Positions 1 through 6,171 of a stretch of 8,411 nt of DNA are shown piece by piece; position 1 is the stretch's first letter; every line of letters starts with the position of its first letter. The notes under the pieces are model-generated. The model was not told where the DNA came from. It saw only the letters and a list, made by a program, of their open reading frames with translations, and did no database searches. Source of the stretch: Granulicella sp. (lineage in GTDB: Bacteria; Acidobacteriota; Terriglobia; Terriglobales; Acidobacteriaceae); the NCBI GenBank assembly GCA_003133205.1, contig PKWK01000022.1, forward strand, positions 1 to 8,411, written 5' to 3'. The position numbers were made by a program, and so were the translations under genes.

Positions 1-313
1 CGCCCCATACCTTGCGCTCTTCACCGTGCAATAAGTCGGGCAGCATGTGTTTGTCGGCCACACTGACCGCCGAAGTGACGACGGAATGCACCACCGTCTC
101 CTTGCTATCCACACCGATGTGCGCCTTGGCTCCGAAGTACCACTGCTTGCCCTTCTTCGTCTGATGCAGCTCGGGATCGCGCTCGCCGCTCGAGTTTTTC
201 GTCGAACTGGGCGCATGAATAATCGTCGCGTCTACGATGGTGCCGGTGCCGATGCGGATGACCAGCTCAACATTGTTGGATTGCGAGGAGGTCTTCCTAT
301 CAGCCTGGTCGTA
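1..313 (-). pseudogene. IS5-family transposase remnant, 5'-truncated, runs off the left edge
   Basis: Read on the minus strand, the frame is open from the TGA at 314-316 to the window edge. From about position 268 down it spells a typical IS5-type DDE transposase core: [16 protein letters not shown] with the first catalytic Asp, then [20 protein letters not shown], then [16 protein letters not shown] and [15 protein letters not shown] with the second conserved Asp. The C-terminal part with the catalytic Glu lies outside the window. Upstream of [12 protein letters not shown] the residues no longer look like a transposase and no start codon or terminal inverted repeat follows, so the N-terminal DNA-binding part is missing and the element is cut at about 265-275. 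The family assignment comes from recalled motifs. The breakpoint is an estimate and could shift by 30 bp. Confidence 0.85.
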
Positions 314-686
314 TCAAGATAGAGGTCACAAGCGTTACAGGAAAGAGCGGCCAAACTGTCAGATCGCCTCAATCTACTTCCAAGGTACAAGACAAATCGG
401 CAGCCCGGGTCAGGCCAATTCATTGCCGTGAGCGGTTCACGAAATGAGGCCCCGGCGCTTGCGGGAGTACTCTCACTCCGTACATGGCCTTGAAAGTATC
501 TGGTGCGACAGCTTTATAATCGATTCTGGAATTCATCTGCGGTTGATCTTTCCTCCTTCAATTATCGACCGCAACGGCCGTGGCGATCGCGACGTTTGTC
601 CGCTCTCGTTTGGATCGGAAACATGCGGTTTCTGGCGAGAACCTACCTGTGTTTCTCCGTCTACGGTTTGCCTATCCTGGTGGAAA
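314..686. other. Non-coding stretch between transposase remnant and fpg
   Basis: No convincing gene is present on either strand. An open frame on the plus strand runs from 444 into fpg, but its first 81 codons have an atypical composition (rich in Arg, Ser, Trp and Cys) and precede the invariant MPELPE start of Fpg, so I read it as leader. The only signal I can point to is the promoter-like pair at 490-520. The first part (314-440) may be sequence that flanked the inserted and later truncated IS element; I found no direct or inverted repeats marking an insertion edge. Confidence 0.5.
490..520 (+). promoter_or_regulatory. Possible sigma70-type promoter for fpg
   Basis: TTGAAA at 490-495 and a perfect TATAAT at 515-520 are separated by 19 bp, slightly longer than the usual 16-18. 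This would give an fpg leader of about 160 nt. It is a pattern match only, and the long spacer weakens it. Confidence 0.35.
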
Positions 687-1580
687 ATGCCCGAATTGCC
701 AGAAGTTGAGATCATCGTAACGGATCTGCGACCGAAGATCATCGGCCGCAGTATTGTCGGAATTCAGACCGATTGGCCGAAGTATTTCATTTTCCCCAGC
801 TCGGAGGCCAGGTTCAGGACATGCGTCATGGGGAAGACCATTACGGCAGTGGACCGCCGGGGCAAAAACATCCTGATCAGCCTCATGGGTGATTATTTGC
901 TGCTCATCCACCAGAAAATATCCGGCCGCCTGATGGTCGGAAACTGGGAACGCAGGCCGGAGAATGAGGCGGGTGGCACACCGCACAGCCTGTGGCAGCC
1001 GATCTCCTGCCCGCAAGGTCCCTTGGCCCCGCGAGGCCGCTTCATCCACCTGCTTTTCGATTTGGACGACGGCCGGCAACTCGGGCTCTCCGATCTACGG
1101 AAGTTCGCTAAGGCACTCTGTGGCAAACGAGAGGTCATTCTCAATAGGCCCGAGATCAGGCAACTCGGTCCTGAACCGCTTGATCCGCAGTTCACGCTTG
1201 CCAAGTTCAAACAGCTTTTTGCCGGCAGGAAGGGCCGTATCAAGCAGATGCTCATGAATCCCAATTTCATTGCCGGTATCGGCAACATTTACTCAGATGA
1301 GATCTTGTACGCAGCCGGAATTCACCCCTTGAGCCTCTTGGCGAATTTGCAGGACCGGCAATTAAAGGCACTTTACGGCAGCATCAAGAAGGTGCTCAAG
1401 AAAGCCGTCCGGATGCGGGGTACAGGCATGGAAGGCGGCACTGCAGGCGGAGAGCAAGGCTATGACAAAATCCGCATGGTGTACCAGCGAAAAGAGTGCC
1501 CACGCGGTCACCAGATCCAGCGGATCAGGATCGGAGGCCGCTCCGCCCGATTCTGCCCGGTGGAGCAGACGTTATTCTAA
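687..1580 (+). CDS. mutM: Formamidopyrimidine-DNA glycosylase (Fpg/MutM) with incomplete zinc finger
   Basis: This base-excision-repair enzyme removes oxidised purines such as 8-oxoguanine and cleaves the strand by beta,delta-elimination. The protein has 297 residues; the family usually has about 270-290. The start is fixed by MPELPEVE: after Met removal Pro2 is the Schiff-base nucleophile and Glu3 the general acid. GGTGGA lies just upstream. Lys60 (DRRGKN) matches the catalytic Lys57 of E. coli, Asn200 lies in the helix-two-turn-helix motif NFIAGIGNIYSDEILYAAG, and Arg285 (GGRS) is the finger-loop arginine. Residues 91-117 form a longer central loop than usual. Oddity: the C-terminal finger, normally C-x2-C-x16-C-x2-C, reads C271-P-R-G-H and C290-P-V-E, so only two of four cysteines remain. 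The spacing is one residue short, as if the second Cys codon were deleted. The last codons overlap the 3' end of the convergent desaturase gene. Probably functional in catalysis; DNA binding through the finger is uncertain. Confidence 0.93.
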   Translation: MPELPEVEIIVTDLRPKIIGRSIVGIQTDWPKYFIFPSSEARFRTCVMGKTITAVDRRGKNILISLMGDYLLLIHQKISGRLMVGNWERRPENEAGGTPHSLWQPISCPQGPLAPRGRFIHLLFDLDDGRQLGLSDLRKFAKALCGKREVILNRPEIRQLGPEPLDPQFTLAKFKQLFAGRKGRIKQMLMNPNFIAGIGNIYSDEILYAAGIHPLSLLANLQDRQLKALYGSIKKVLKKAVRMRGTGMEGGTAGGEQGYDKIRMVYQRKECPRGHQIQRIRIGGRSARFCPVEQTLF

Positions 1581-2104
1581 TGCACCCACTTCAGATTGGA
1601 CGCCTGAATCGGCACCCAGTGCCAGCGGCTAATCCAGACATGAAAGCGATCTTTGCGAAGCTCAGGGACGTAACGCAGAAGCTCCGCGGAGCTGTCGCGC
1701 ATTGTCTGACCCGTTCGGATCCATCCCATGTGGGCCCAAAAGTCGCCATCCCGCGGGGAATGTGGATCGACGTCCTTGTCGGCGTTCTGGTGATGCTTGC
1801 GATGTGTCGCGACCCAGAAGATCGACCCGCCTTCCAAGGCCAATGAGCCGCACACTGTCAGAACATATTCCATCCATCTGGAAGTTTTGTATCCTCGATG
1901 TGTCAGGAGCCGATGATATCCCATACCGATGCCAAGACTTCCCGCGATCCACCACAGCCCTACCGCGAATAGAAGCGCCTTCCAACTGAATACAAACAAT
2001 GCAGCCACCGCGCCAATGTGAAACGCGGTCATGAAGAGGGTCGTTATCCAAACGATGGGTTGCGAAAACGTTCTGTCGCGCTCAATGATTGCCGGCAGTC
2101 GCAT
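1577..2104 (-). pseudogene. Acyl-CoA (delta-9-type) fatty acid desaturase, C-terminally truncated
   Basis: Intact relatives are about 280-320 residue di-iron membrane enzymes that introduce a double bond into fatty acyl chains. Only 175 residues remain here. Visible parts: two hydrophobic segments (about 17-40 and 42-60), the first histidine box H64RLLTHRG, a further hydrophobic stretch (79-97), the second box H101RKHH, and the NADKDVDPHSPRDGDFWAHMGW region. Recognisable similarity stops at HVWISRWHWVPIQ (155-167). The last eight residues are unrelated, then TAG. The third box (HNxHH in the family), whose histidines bind iron, and the following membrane segments are absent, so the product should be inactive. 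The start is well supported: AGGAGG at 2111-2116, six bases from ATG. It lies downstream of the PAS-LuxR gene on the same strand (167 bp gap) and meets fpg tail-to-tail. A family with only two boxes is the alternative, but the abrupt end argues for deletion. Confidence 0.85.
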
Positions 2105-2116
2105 ACCACTCCTCCT
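2105..2116 (-). promoter_or_regulatory. Strong ribosome binding site of the desaturase gene
   Basis: On the minus strand a perfect AGGAGG (2111-2116) sits six bases before the ATG at 2104. It shows that the 5' end of this gene is in working order although the 3' part is lost. Confidence 0.7.
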
Positions 2117-2168
2117 GTTTGTTTAGTTGGCGGGGCAACGAGGAGGGAAAGCCGAGCCCTGGGGAAAA

Positions 2169-2196
2169 CCGTGCTGATTCATATGTTGAATCACGG
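2169..2196. promoter_or_regulatory. Inverted repeat upstream of the desaturase gene, possible operator
   Basis: TGATTCA (2175-2181) and TGAATCA (2187-2193) form perfect 7-bp arms around TATGT. CCG at 2169-2171 and CGG at 2194-2196 extend the symmetry after a small asymmetric bulge. The site is 65-95 bp before the desaturase start, in the gap behind the PAS-LuxR gene, a place where a dimeric regulator or a promoter would be expected. There is no T-tract, so it is not an obvious terminator. The function is inferred. Confidence 0.4.
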
Positions 2197-2271
2197 TCGG
2201 AGCGATTTGCATTTCGCGAGATCCCACCACGAGAGCGAAAACCGCATGGCGGGGTATTGCGGCCCTGGCCC

Positions 2272-2925
2272 TTAAATCAGCTTTCGATGGATTGCATGCA
2301 TGACAGCTTCCAAACGGCTGTGTGTGCGCAGCTTTTGATTGATGTGGTGCAAGTGATTTCGCAGCGTTTGCGGGCTGATATCGAGGGATTTTGCAACATT
2401 TGCGGTACTCTTCCCTTCGGCGAACCGGCAAAGAATGTGTTTCTCCCGCTCTGACAGGTCTGAGACCGGCGCTGTTCGTCTTGATGATTCACCGAGTTGG
2501 CTGAGCTGCTGGGACAGGTCAAGCACCTTGTGGACCAATTGCTCCGTCTTCTTCTGCTCGCTGATATCGCGCGCGAGATGGACAAGGAGACGCCGGCCGG
2601 TCCGTGGATTGTCGAAGATGATGACCGACATATTGATCCAGATCCGCTGTCCGGAACGTGTCTTCACACCCATGTCGAAATTCGGAATCTCGACTTGCTT
2701 CCCAGCGCACTCCATCACGCTGCATCCTTCGTGGCAGACGCGCGTCCCCAGAGAATCAGTCCCCTGCAAAACCTCAAAGCAGGTCTTTTCCCGTACCTCT
2801 TCTGCCGGGAAGCCGAAGAGGCGCTCAGCAGCCTTATTCCAGGAGTGAATCTCTCCGTCGTCGGAAATGGCAAAAGCGGCGTCCGCAGTCCGCTCCAGCA
2901 TTGCAAACAGTTCGCTTTCAAGCAT
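2272..2925 (-). CDS. PAS-domain LuxR-type (GerE) transcriptional regulator with Cys cluster
   Basis: A one-protein sensor-regulator of 217 residues from this start. Residues about 4-125 are a PAS fold (ERTADAAFAISDDGEIHSWNKAAERLFGFPAEE, followed by the PAC-like end LLVHLARDISEQKK). Next comes a short coiled linker (about 126-150) and then a LuxR/GerE helix-turn-helix at about 156-214 (LSEREKHILCRFAEGKS, then ISPQTLRNHLHHINQKL). No receiver domain or membrane segment is seen, so it should act in the cytoplasm as a DNA-binding dimer. Four cysteines, C49, C64, C68 and C73, fall in the PAS domain; similar sets occur in PAS-LuxR proteins of related phyla and could bind metal or sense redox state (inference). 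I chose ATG 2925 because an AGGA lies 9-10 nt upstream. A GTG at 2967 would add 14 residues without a clear ribosome site. It is divergent from the ferredoxin operon and precedes the desaturase, both candidate targets. Confidence 0.9.
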   Translation of the reverse strand: MLESELFAMLERTADAAFAISDDGEIHSWNKAAERLFGFPAEEVREKTCFEVLQGTDSLGTRVCHEGCSVMECAGKQVEIPNFDMGVKTRSGQRIWINMSVIIFDNPRTGRRLLVHLARDISEQKKTEQLVHKVLDLSQQLSQLGESSRRTAPVSDLSEREKHILCRFAEGKSTANVAKSLDISPQTLRNHLHHINQKLRTHSRLEAVMHAIHRKLI

Positions 2926-3042
2926 GTTCGAGTCCTGTCCGGTGCAGATCCATCGCTCTTGGTTCACTATCTAAGCTGTGTTATGCGTTGCCAATGACTT
3001 TTGTCACAGACGCGGAGGACATACGTCTCCATGCTTTAAACA

Positions 3043-3048
3043 GGGAGG
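3043..3048 (+). promoter_or_regulatory. Ribosome binding site that fixes the ferredoxin start
   Basis: GGGAGG lies 9 bases before ATG 3058. It favours this ATG over the in-frame TTG at 3052, which is too close to the site. Confidence 0.65.
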
Positions 3049-3057
3049 TTCTTGATT

Positions 3058-3318
3058 ATGGCGTATGTAATAGCAGAACCCTGCATTGGAACCAAGGACA
3101 CCGCCTGCGTCGATGCATGCCCAGTGGACTGCATTCATCCTGGAAAGAAAGAATCGTCTTTTGATTCAGAGGAACAGCTGTATATCGATCCGGTGGAGTG
3201 CATTGACTGTGGTGCGTGCGTGCCGGTTTGCCCCGTATCCGCCATTTTTGCGCTCGATGACCTACCGGACAAATGGAAGCACTTTACTGATATCAACGCG
3301 AAGCACTACGGACACTGA
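3058..3318 (+). CDS. fdxA: 7Fe ferredoxin (3Fe-4S plus 4Fe-4S), FdxA-like
   Basis: A soluble electron carrier of 86 residues. The cysteine layout matches the Azotobacter FdI/actinobacterial FdxA type: C9-x7-C17-x3-C21-P-V-D-C25 in the first half and C48-x2-C51-x2-C54-x3-C58-P in the second. By analogy C9, C17 and C58 would hold the 3Fe-4S cluster, C21, C48, C51 and C54 the 4Fe-4S cluster, and C25 would be the extra unligated cysteine. MAYVIAEPCIGTKD and the ECIDCGACVPVCPVSAIF block are typical of this group. The C-terminal tail (about 64-86) is shorter than in Azotobacter FdI. GGGAGG precedes the start. The AhpD-like gene follows after 7 bp, so the two probably share a transcript. The redox partner cannot be told from the sequence. 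The symbol is by similarity only. Confidence 0.92.
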   Translation: MAYVIAEPCIGTKDTACVDACPVDCIHPGKKESSFDSEEQLYIDPVECIDCGACVPVCPVSAIFALDDLPDKWKHFTDINAKHYGH

Positions 3319-3325
3319 GGAAAGA

Positions 3326-3749
3326 ATGCGAGGAATTGACTATCGCCGCATTGCGCCAGAAGCGGTTTCCAGCATGCAAAAAGATGCAACGGTATGTGGA
3401 CCACTGCAGTCTCGAAAAGCCGCTGCTCGAACTGGCTAAGTTACGCGCATCGCAGATCAACGGTTGCGCCTATTGTGTGGACATGCACAGCAAGGATTTG
3501 CGTGCATTGGGTGAAACGGAGCAACGACTCTACGCAGTCGTTGTCTGGCGCGAAGCACCTTTCTTCAATGATCGTGAACGTGCCGCCCTTGCGTGGACAG
3601 AGGCGGTCACCCTCGTTTCGGAAACCGGAGTACCGGATGATGTCTACGAGAATGCGCGAAGCCAATTCAGCGAGAAGGAATTGGTGGACCTGACGATGGC
3701 TGCAGGCACATCAACCGAGAATCTCAAGACACAGTGGCGACTGTACTGA
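3326..3749 (+). pseudogene. AhpD-like (carboxymuconolactone decarboxylase family) protein, frameshifted
   Basis: Family members are small peroxidase-like proteins using a CxxC pair. ATG 3326, preceded by AGGAAAG and 7 bp after the ferredoxin stop, begins MRGIDYRRIAPEAVSSMQ, the standard N-terminus. That frame soon ends at 3439. The rest of the protein continues in the +1 frame: KMQRYVDHCSLEKPLLELAK, then the active-site segment ASQINGCAYCVDMHSKD, then LGETEQRLY and the FFNDRERAALAWTEAVTL block. The switch falls at an A5 run (3378-3382); removing one A restores SSMQKMQRY exactly. The 3' end is also abnormal: after SEKELVDLTMA (about 3700) the expected IN-WNRL tail is replaced by an unrelated stretch ending at TGA 3749, where the AlkA-like gene begins in another frame. 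The product from ATG 3326 would be inactive. A 137-residue product starting inside the frame would keep CxxC but lacks a good start site. A sequencing error in the A run is the alternative. Confidence 0.85.
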
Positions 3750-4403
3750 CTCGAATGCTCGGGCTCCGAATCGAGCTCGACGAGTTCTATCGGCTGGCTT
3801 CGGGAGACAAGCGGCTAGGACCTCTGGTTGAACAGTTCCGCGGTCTCAAGCCGCCACGCTTTCCAGGCGTGCTCGAGGGCCTTGTGAACGCGGTCGCATG
3901 CCAGCAGCTATCACTCACAGTCGGTATTGAACTGCTGAATCGAGTGGCGAGGCGGTGCGGCCCAGCCATCCAATCCGACGACTCTACTGAACATGGCTTC
4001 CCCAGGGCAAAGGATCTTCTTCGCCTGAAGCCAGAAGCATTTCGCGAACTAGGTTTCAGCTATCGCAAGGCGTAGTATCTGTTGGAAGTGTCGCGAAGAG
4101 AAGCAACGGGCCAGTTTGATTCAGAACAAATCGAGCACCTTGACAATACGGCCATCACACAAAATGCTCCTGAAGTTGCACGGCATTGGGAGATGGACTG
4201 CCGAATATGTGCTGCTTCGGGGCCTCGGTAGAACCAGCGTGTTTCCGGGCGATGACGTTGGCGCCCGTAATCGGCTGGCTTCTTGGCTCGGCGTTCGCCG
4301 GTCATTGGATTACAGCAGCACGAGATGCATCGTCAACCGCTGGCAGCCTTACGCCGGTTTGGTGTACCTCCACCTCTTGCTTGCAGGCCTCACCCAATCT
4401 TGA
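3734..4403 (+). pseudogene. DNA-3-methyladenine glycosylase II (AlkA-type, HhH-GPD) remnant
   Basis: Intact members are about 280-310 residues: an N-terminal TBP-like domain followed by a helical HhH-GPD domain that excises alkylated bases. Here similarity starts at about MLGLRIELDEFYRLASGDKR, so some 80-100 N-terminal residues are missing. It continues through FRGLKPPRFP, NAVACQQLSLTVGIELLNR and ELGFSYRKA to an in-frame TAG (4073-4075), where relatives continue with YLL. The same frame goes on, YLLEVSRREATGQFDSEQ, to an A4 run at 4161-4164. There a +1 shift is needed to reach MLLKLHGIGRWTAEYVLLRG (the hairpin-helix-hairpin), VFPGDDVGARN with the expected catalytic Asp, and WQPYAGLVYLHLLL before TGA 4401-4403. 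Three independent lesions (5' loss, nonsense, frameshift) make it a clear pseudogene. The lost 5' end abuts the altered 3' end of the AhpD-like gene, pointing to one deletion. Confidence 0.9.
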
Positions 4404-4593
4404 GAAATCCTTCAAACAGGCTCTGCGCCCAAATTGGCGGCAGGGTAGAGCACAAGTCGACCGATCTTGAAGCATAGGCTCGGACGAGCTGAAATGATGA
4501 GAGGTTCGTACCATGCGCAGGGACTTGCGTTGCATATCGCCATTGAACGCATCGTTCTATGCTCGTTATGCGACCTGATAACAGGAGGACCTC

Positions 4594-5010
4594 ATGCAAC
4601 CTCACAATTCCCAGACTCAACAATGGCCTTCGGGCAGTCTGCTACCGACTCCGGTCGTAACGCCGGCAAGGTCTGTAGAACTCGATATTGAGAGAGAACT
4701 CGAAGAACTTCGATGCAACCCTGAATGGCAAAGCGGCATTGCGCGCAAGACGCTGATCCGCTTTCCGGATTTTCAGATTACACTGCGAAGAATGAAGGCA
4801 AATACGCGAATCCCGGAGCACCACAACTCCGGCCGGATCTGCGTCCAAACCATATTCGGTCATCTCCGTATGCATGCCGATGGAAAGACGTTTGATCTTC
4901 CGCAGGGTAAATGCCTGGTACTTGATCATGCTGTTACTCATGATGTGGAGGCAATCGAGGAGAGCGCATTCCTCTTGACGGTCGCTTCTGAGGAGACGAC
5001 TGCTCGTTAA
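4594..5010 (+). CDS. Small single-domain cupin protein (copy 1)
   Basis: A 138-residue protein with a perfect AGGAGG (4583-4588) five bases before the ATG. The first 30 residues are Pro/Gln/Ser-rich and probably disordered. A short charged helix (30-41) follows, then a single cupin barrel at about 50-132. The metal-site candidates are H76 and H77 in IPEHHNSGRICVQTIFG, and H116 in LDHAVTHDVEAIEESAFLL. The usual Glu of motif 1 is not evident. No signal peptide or membrane segment. Proteins of this kind occur in several environmental phyla without assigned function; an enzyme or a ligand-sensing role are both possible. Its domain is clearly paralogous to the second cupin in this window (same GH-x-H, DLPQG/DVPVG and THDVEAIEESA/SHDVEAVEESA blocks), but with many synonymous differences, so the duplication is old. 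It stands alone, 190 bp after the AlkA remnant, and converges on trpS. Confidence 0.85.
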   Translation: MQPHNSQTQQWPSGSLLPTPVVTPARSVELDIERELEELRCNPEWQSGIARKTLIRFPDFQITLRRMKANTRIPEHHNSGRICVQTIFGHLRMHADGKTFDLPQGKCLVLDHAVTHDVEAIEESAFLLTVASEETTAR

Positions 5011-5166
5011 CGGAGAGTGGCGCAGAGCTAGCGTGGTTCTTGCCACAGCAGAGTTGTATGGTTGCGGTAGGTCTGCGGCATGCCAGTCGCGAGTATGGCG
5101 GATTACGGTGTAGGTTTGTAGGGGGGGTCTCTGGTCATCGCTTGAACGTGAATCGTTTAGCTGGTG

Positions 5167-6171
5167 TCACGCCACATGAGTTCGAGACTGTACAAATCCG
5201 ATGCGGTCATAAACAGACGCAAGAGTCTGCGCCGCCTTGGCTTTTGCCTTCTCTGAGCCCCGGGTCAAAATGTGGTTAATCTGATCACGGTCCGCCTCGA
5301 TTTGCTCGTATCGCTCCTGAATTGGTCGTAGATACTCCACTAGCCTGTCCGCTAACACCTTCTTGAAGTGCGCGTAACTTTTGCCGGCAAACATCTCCTC
5401 TGTCTCGTGAATGCTAACTCCGCCGATAATGGAGTAGATAACCAATAGATTGCTGATTGCTGGCTTGTCGATCGCTGTTCTGATTTCGTAGCCGGAATCC
5501 GTCACAGCCGATTGGATCTTGGCCTGGATTTCTTCTGGACGATCAGTAAGGCGAATGGTTCCCATGGGAGACTCCGAGGACTTGGACATCTTCTTCTGTG
5601 GGTTCTGCAGATCCATAATGCGAGCACCCATGGGTGCGATCAGGGGCTCAGGAATCGTGAACGTCGCAGAGAATCGGCTATTGAACCGCTGTGCAAGATC
5701 ACGCGCCAGTTCAAGATGCTGTTTCTGATCCTCTCCGACCGGAACGCTGTCAGCCTGATAGAGCAAGATATCGGCAGCCTGCAGCACGGGATAGGTAAAC
5801 AGTCCTGCAGTCGCCCCAGCCTCATCCCGCCGAGATTCCTTATCTTTGAACTGCACCATGCGGCGCAGTTCCCCCACACGCGTAAGGCAGTTCAAAACCC
5901 ACGCGAGTTCGGCATGATGGCCAACCTGGGACTGAATAAATAGAATTGAACGCATCGGGTCGATGCCTAAAGACAAAAGGAGAGCTGCAGTTGCCCATGT
6001 TCGTTCCCGCAACTCTTTTGGCTCCTGTGGCGTCGTAATCGCATGCATGTCGGCAAGCAGAAAGAGGCATTCCGCATCGGCCTGTCGCGCTACCCAATGA
6101 CGCAATGCCCCGAGGTAGTTGCCGAGGTGAATCTCGCCTGTAGGCTGTATGCCCGAGAGGATCCGAGTCAC
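5167..6171 (-). CDS. trpS: Tryptophanyl-tRNA synthetase
   Basis: Charges tRNA-Trp with tryptophan in the cytoplasm (class Ic synthetase, homodimer). Full length at 334 residues. The HIGH-type motif is H15LGN within QPTGEIHLGNYLGA. The Trp/dimer segment FTYPVLQAADILLYQADSVP holds D134, expected to contact the indole. GEDQKQHLELARDLAQRFN follows, and KMSKS is at 194-198. The SSESPMGTI continuation and the VTDSGYEIR and ISNLLVIYS segments resemble the actinobacterial-like branch rather than the enterobacterial MSKSDxN branch. The start is GTG inside GTGA, overlapping the stop of the upstream cupin gene, with AAGGAAG 8-10 nt before it, so translation is probably coupled. The C-terminus runs about ten residues past the usual end. 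A hairpin 64 nt before the start may affect expression. Whether this is the only trpS of the genome cannot be seen. Confidence 0.97.
   Translation of the reverse strand: MTRILSGIQPTGEIHLGNYLGALRHWVARQADAECLFLLADMHAITTPQEPKELRERTWATAALLLSLGIDPMRSILFIQSQVGHHAELAWVLNCLTRVGELRRMVQFKDKESRRDEAGATAGLFTYPVLQAADILLYQADSVPVGEDQKQHLELARDLAQRFNSRFSATFTIPEPLIAPMGARIMDLQNPQKKMSKSSESPMGTIRLTDRPEEIQAKIQSAVTDSGYEIRTAIDKPAISNLLVIYSIIGGVSIHETEEMFAGKSYAHFKKVLADRLVEYLRPIQERYEQIEADRDQINHILTRGSEKAKAKAAQTLASVYDRIGFVQSRTHVA

Noticed and set aside
444..686. 81-codon N-terminal extension of Fpg in the same frame
   Set aside because: Fpg needs Pro directly after the initiator Met as catalytic nucleophile; any extension would abolish this, and the extension has no recognisable family sequence.
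2926..3057. Specific promoter assignment in the divergent regulator/ferredoxin gap
   Set aside because: A promoter must exist here, but candidate boxes (TTGTCA 3001, TTGGTT 2959, TTATGC 2981) match poorly or have wrong spacing, so none is listed.
3374..3388. Programmed ribosomal frameshift in the AhpD-like gene
   Set aside because: A +1 shift would be required at CAA-AAA; no rare or stop codon at the shift point, stimulatory stem or upstream SD-like sequence is seen, and the neighbouring alkA remnant shows ordinary decay.
3336..3749. Taking the AhpD-like open frame as an intact 137-residue gene
   Set aside because: Its first residues (MTIAALRQKRFPAC) are an out-of-frame reading of the true N-terminus MRGIDYRRIAPEAV, and no ribosome site precedes it.
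4404..4593. Short open frames and promoter for cupin 1
   Set aside because: The small frames have no ribosome sites or similarity, and none of the TTGnnn/TATnnn pairs has acceptable spacing with a good -10 box.
5011..5166. Bidirectional terminator between cupin 1 and trpS
   Set aside because: Only weak stems (GTGGC/GCCAC with a 20-base loop) and no T-tract; the G7 run at 5125-5131 is not part of a stem.
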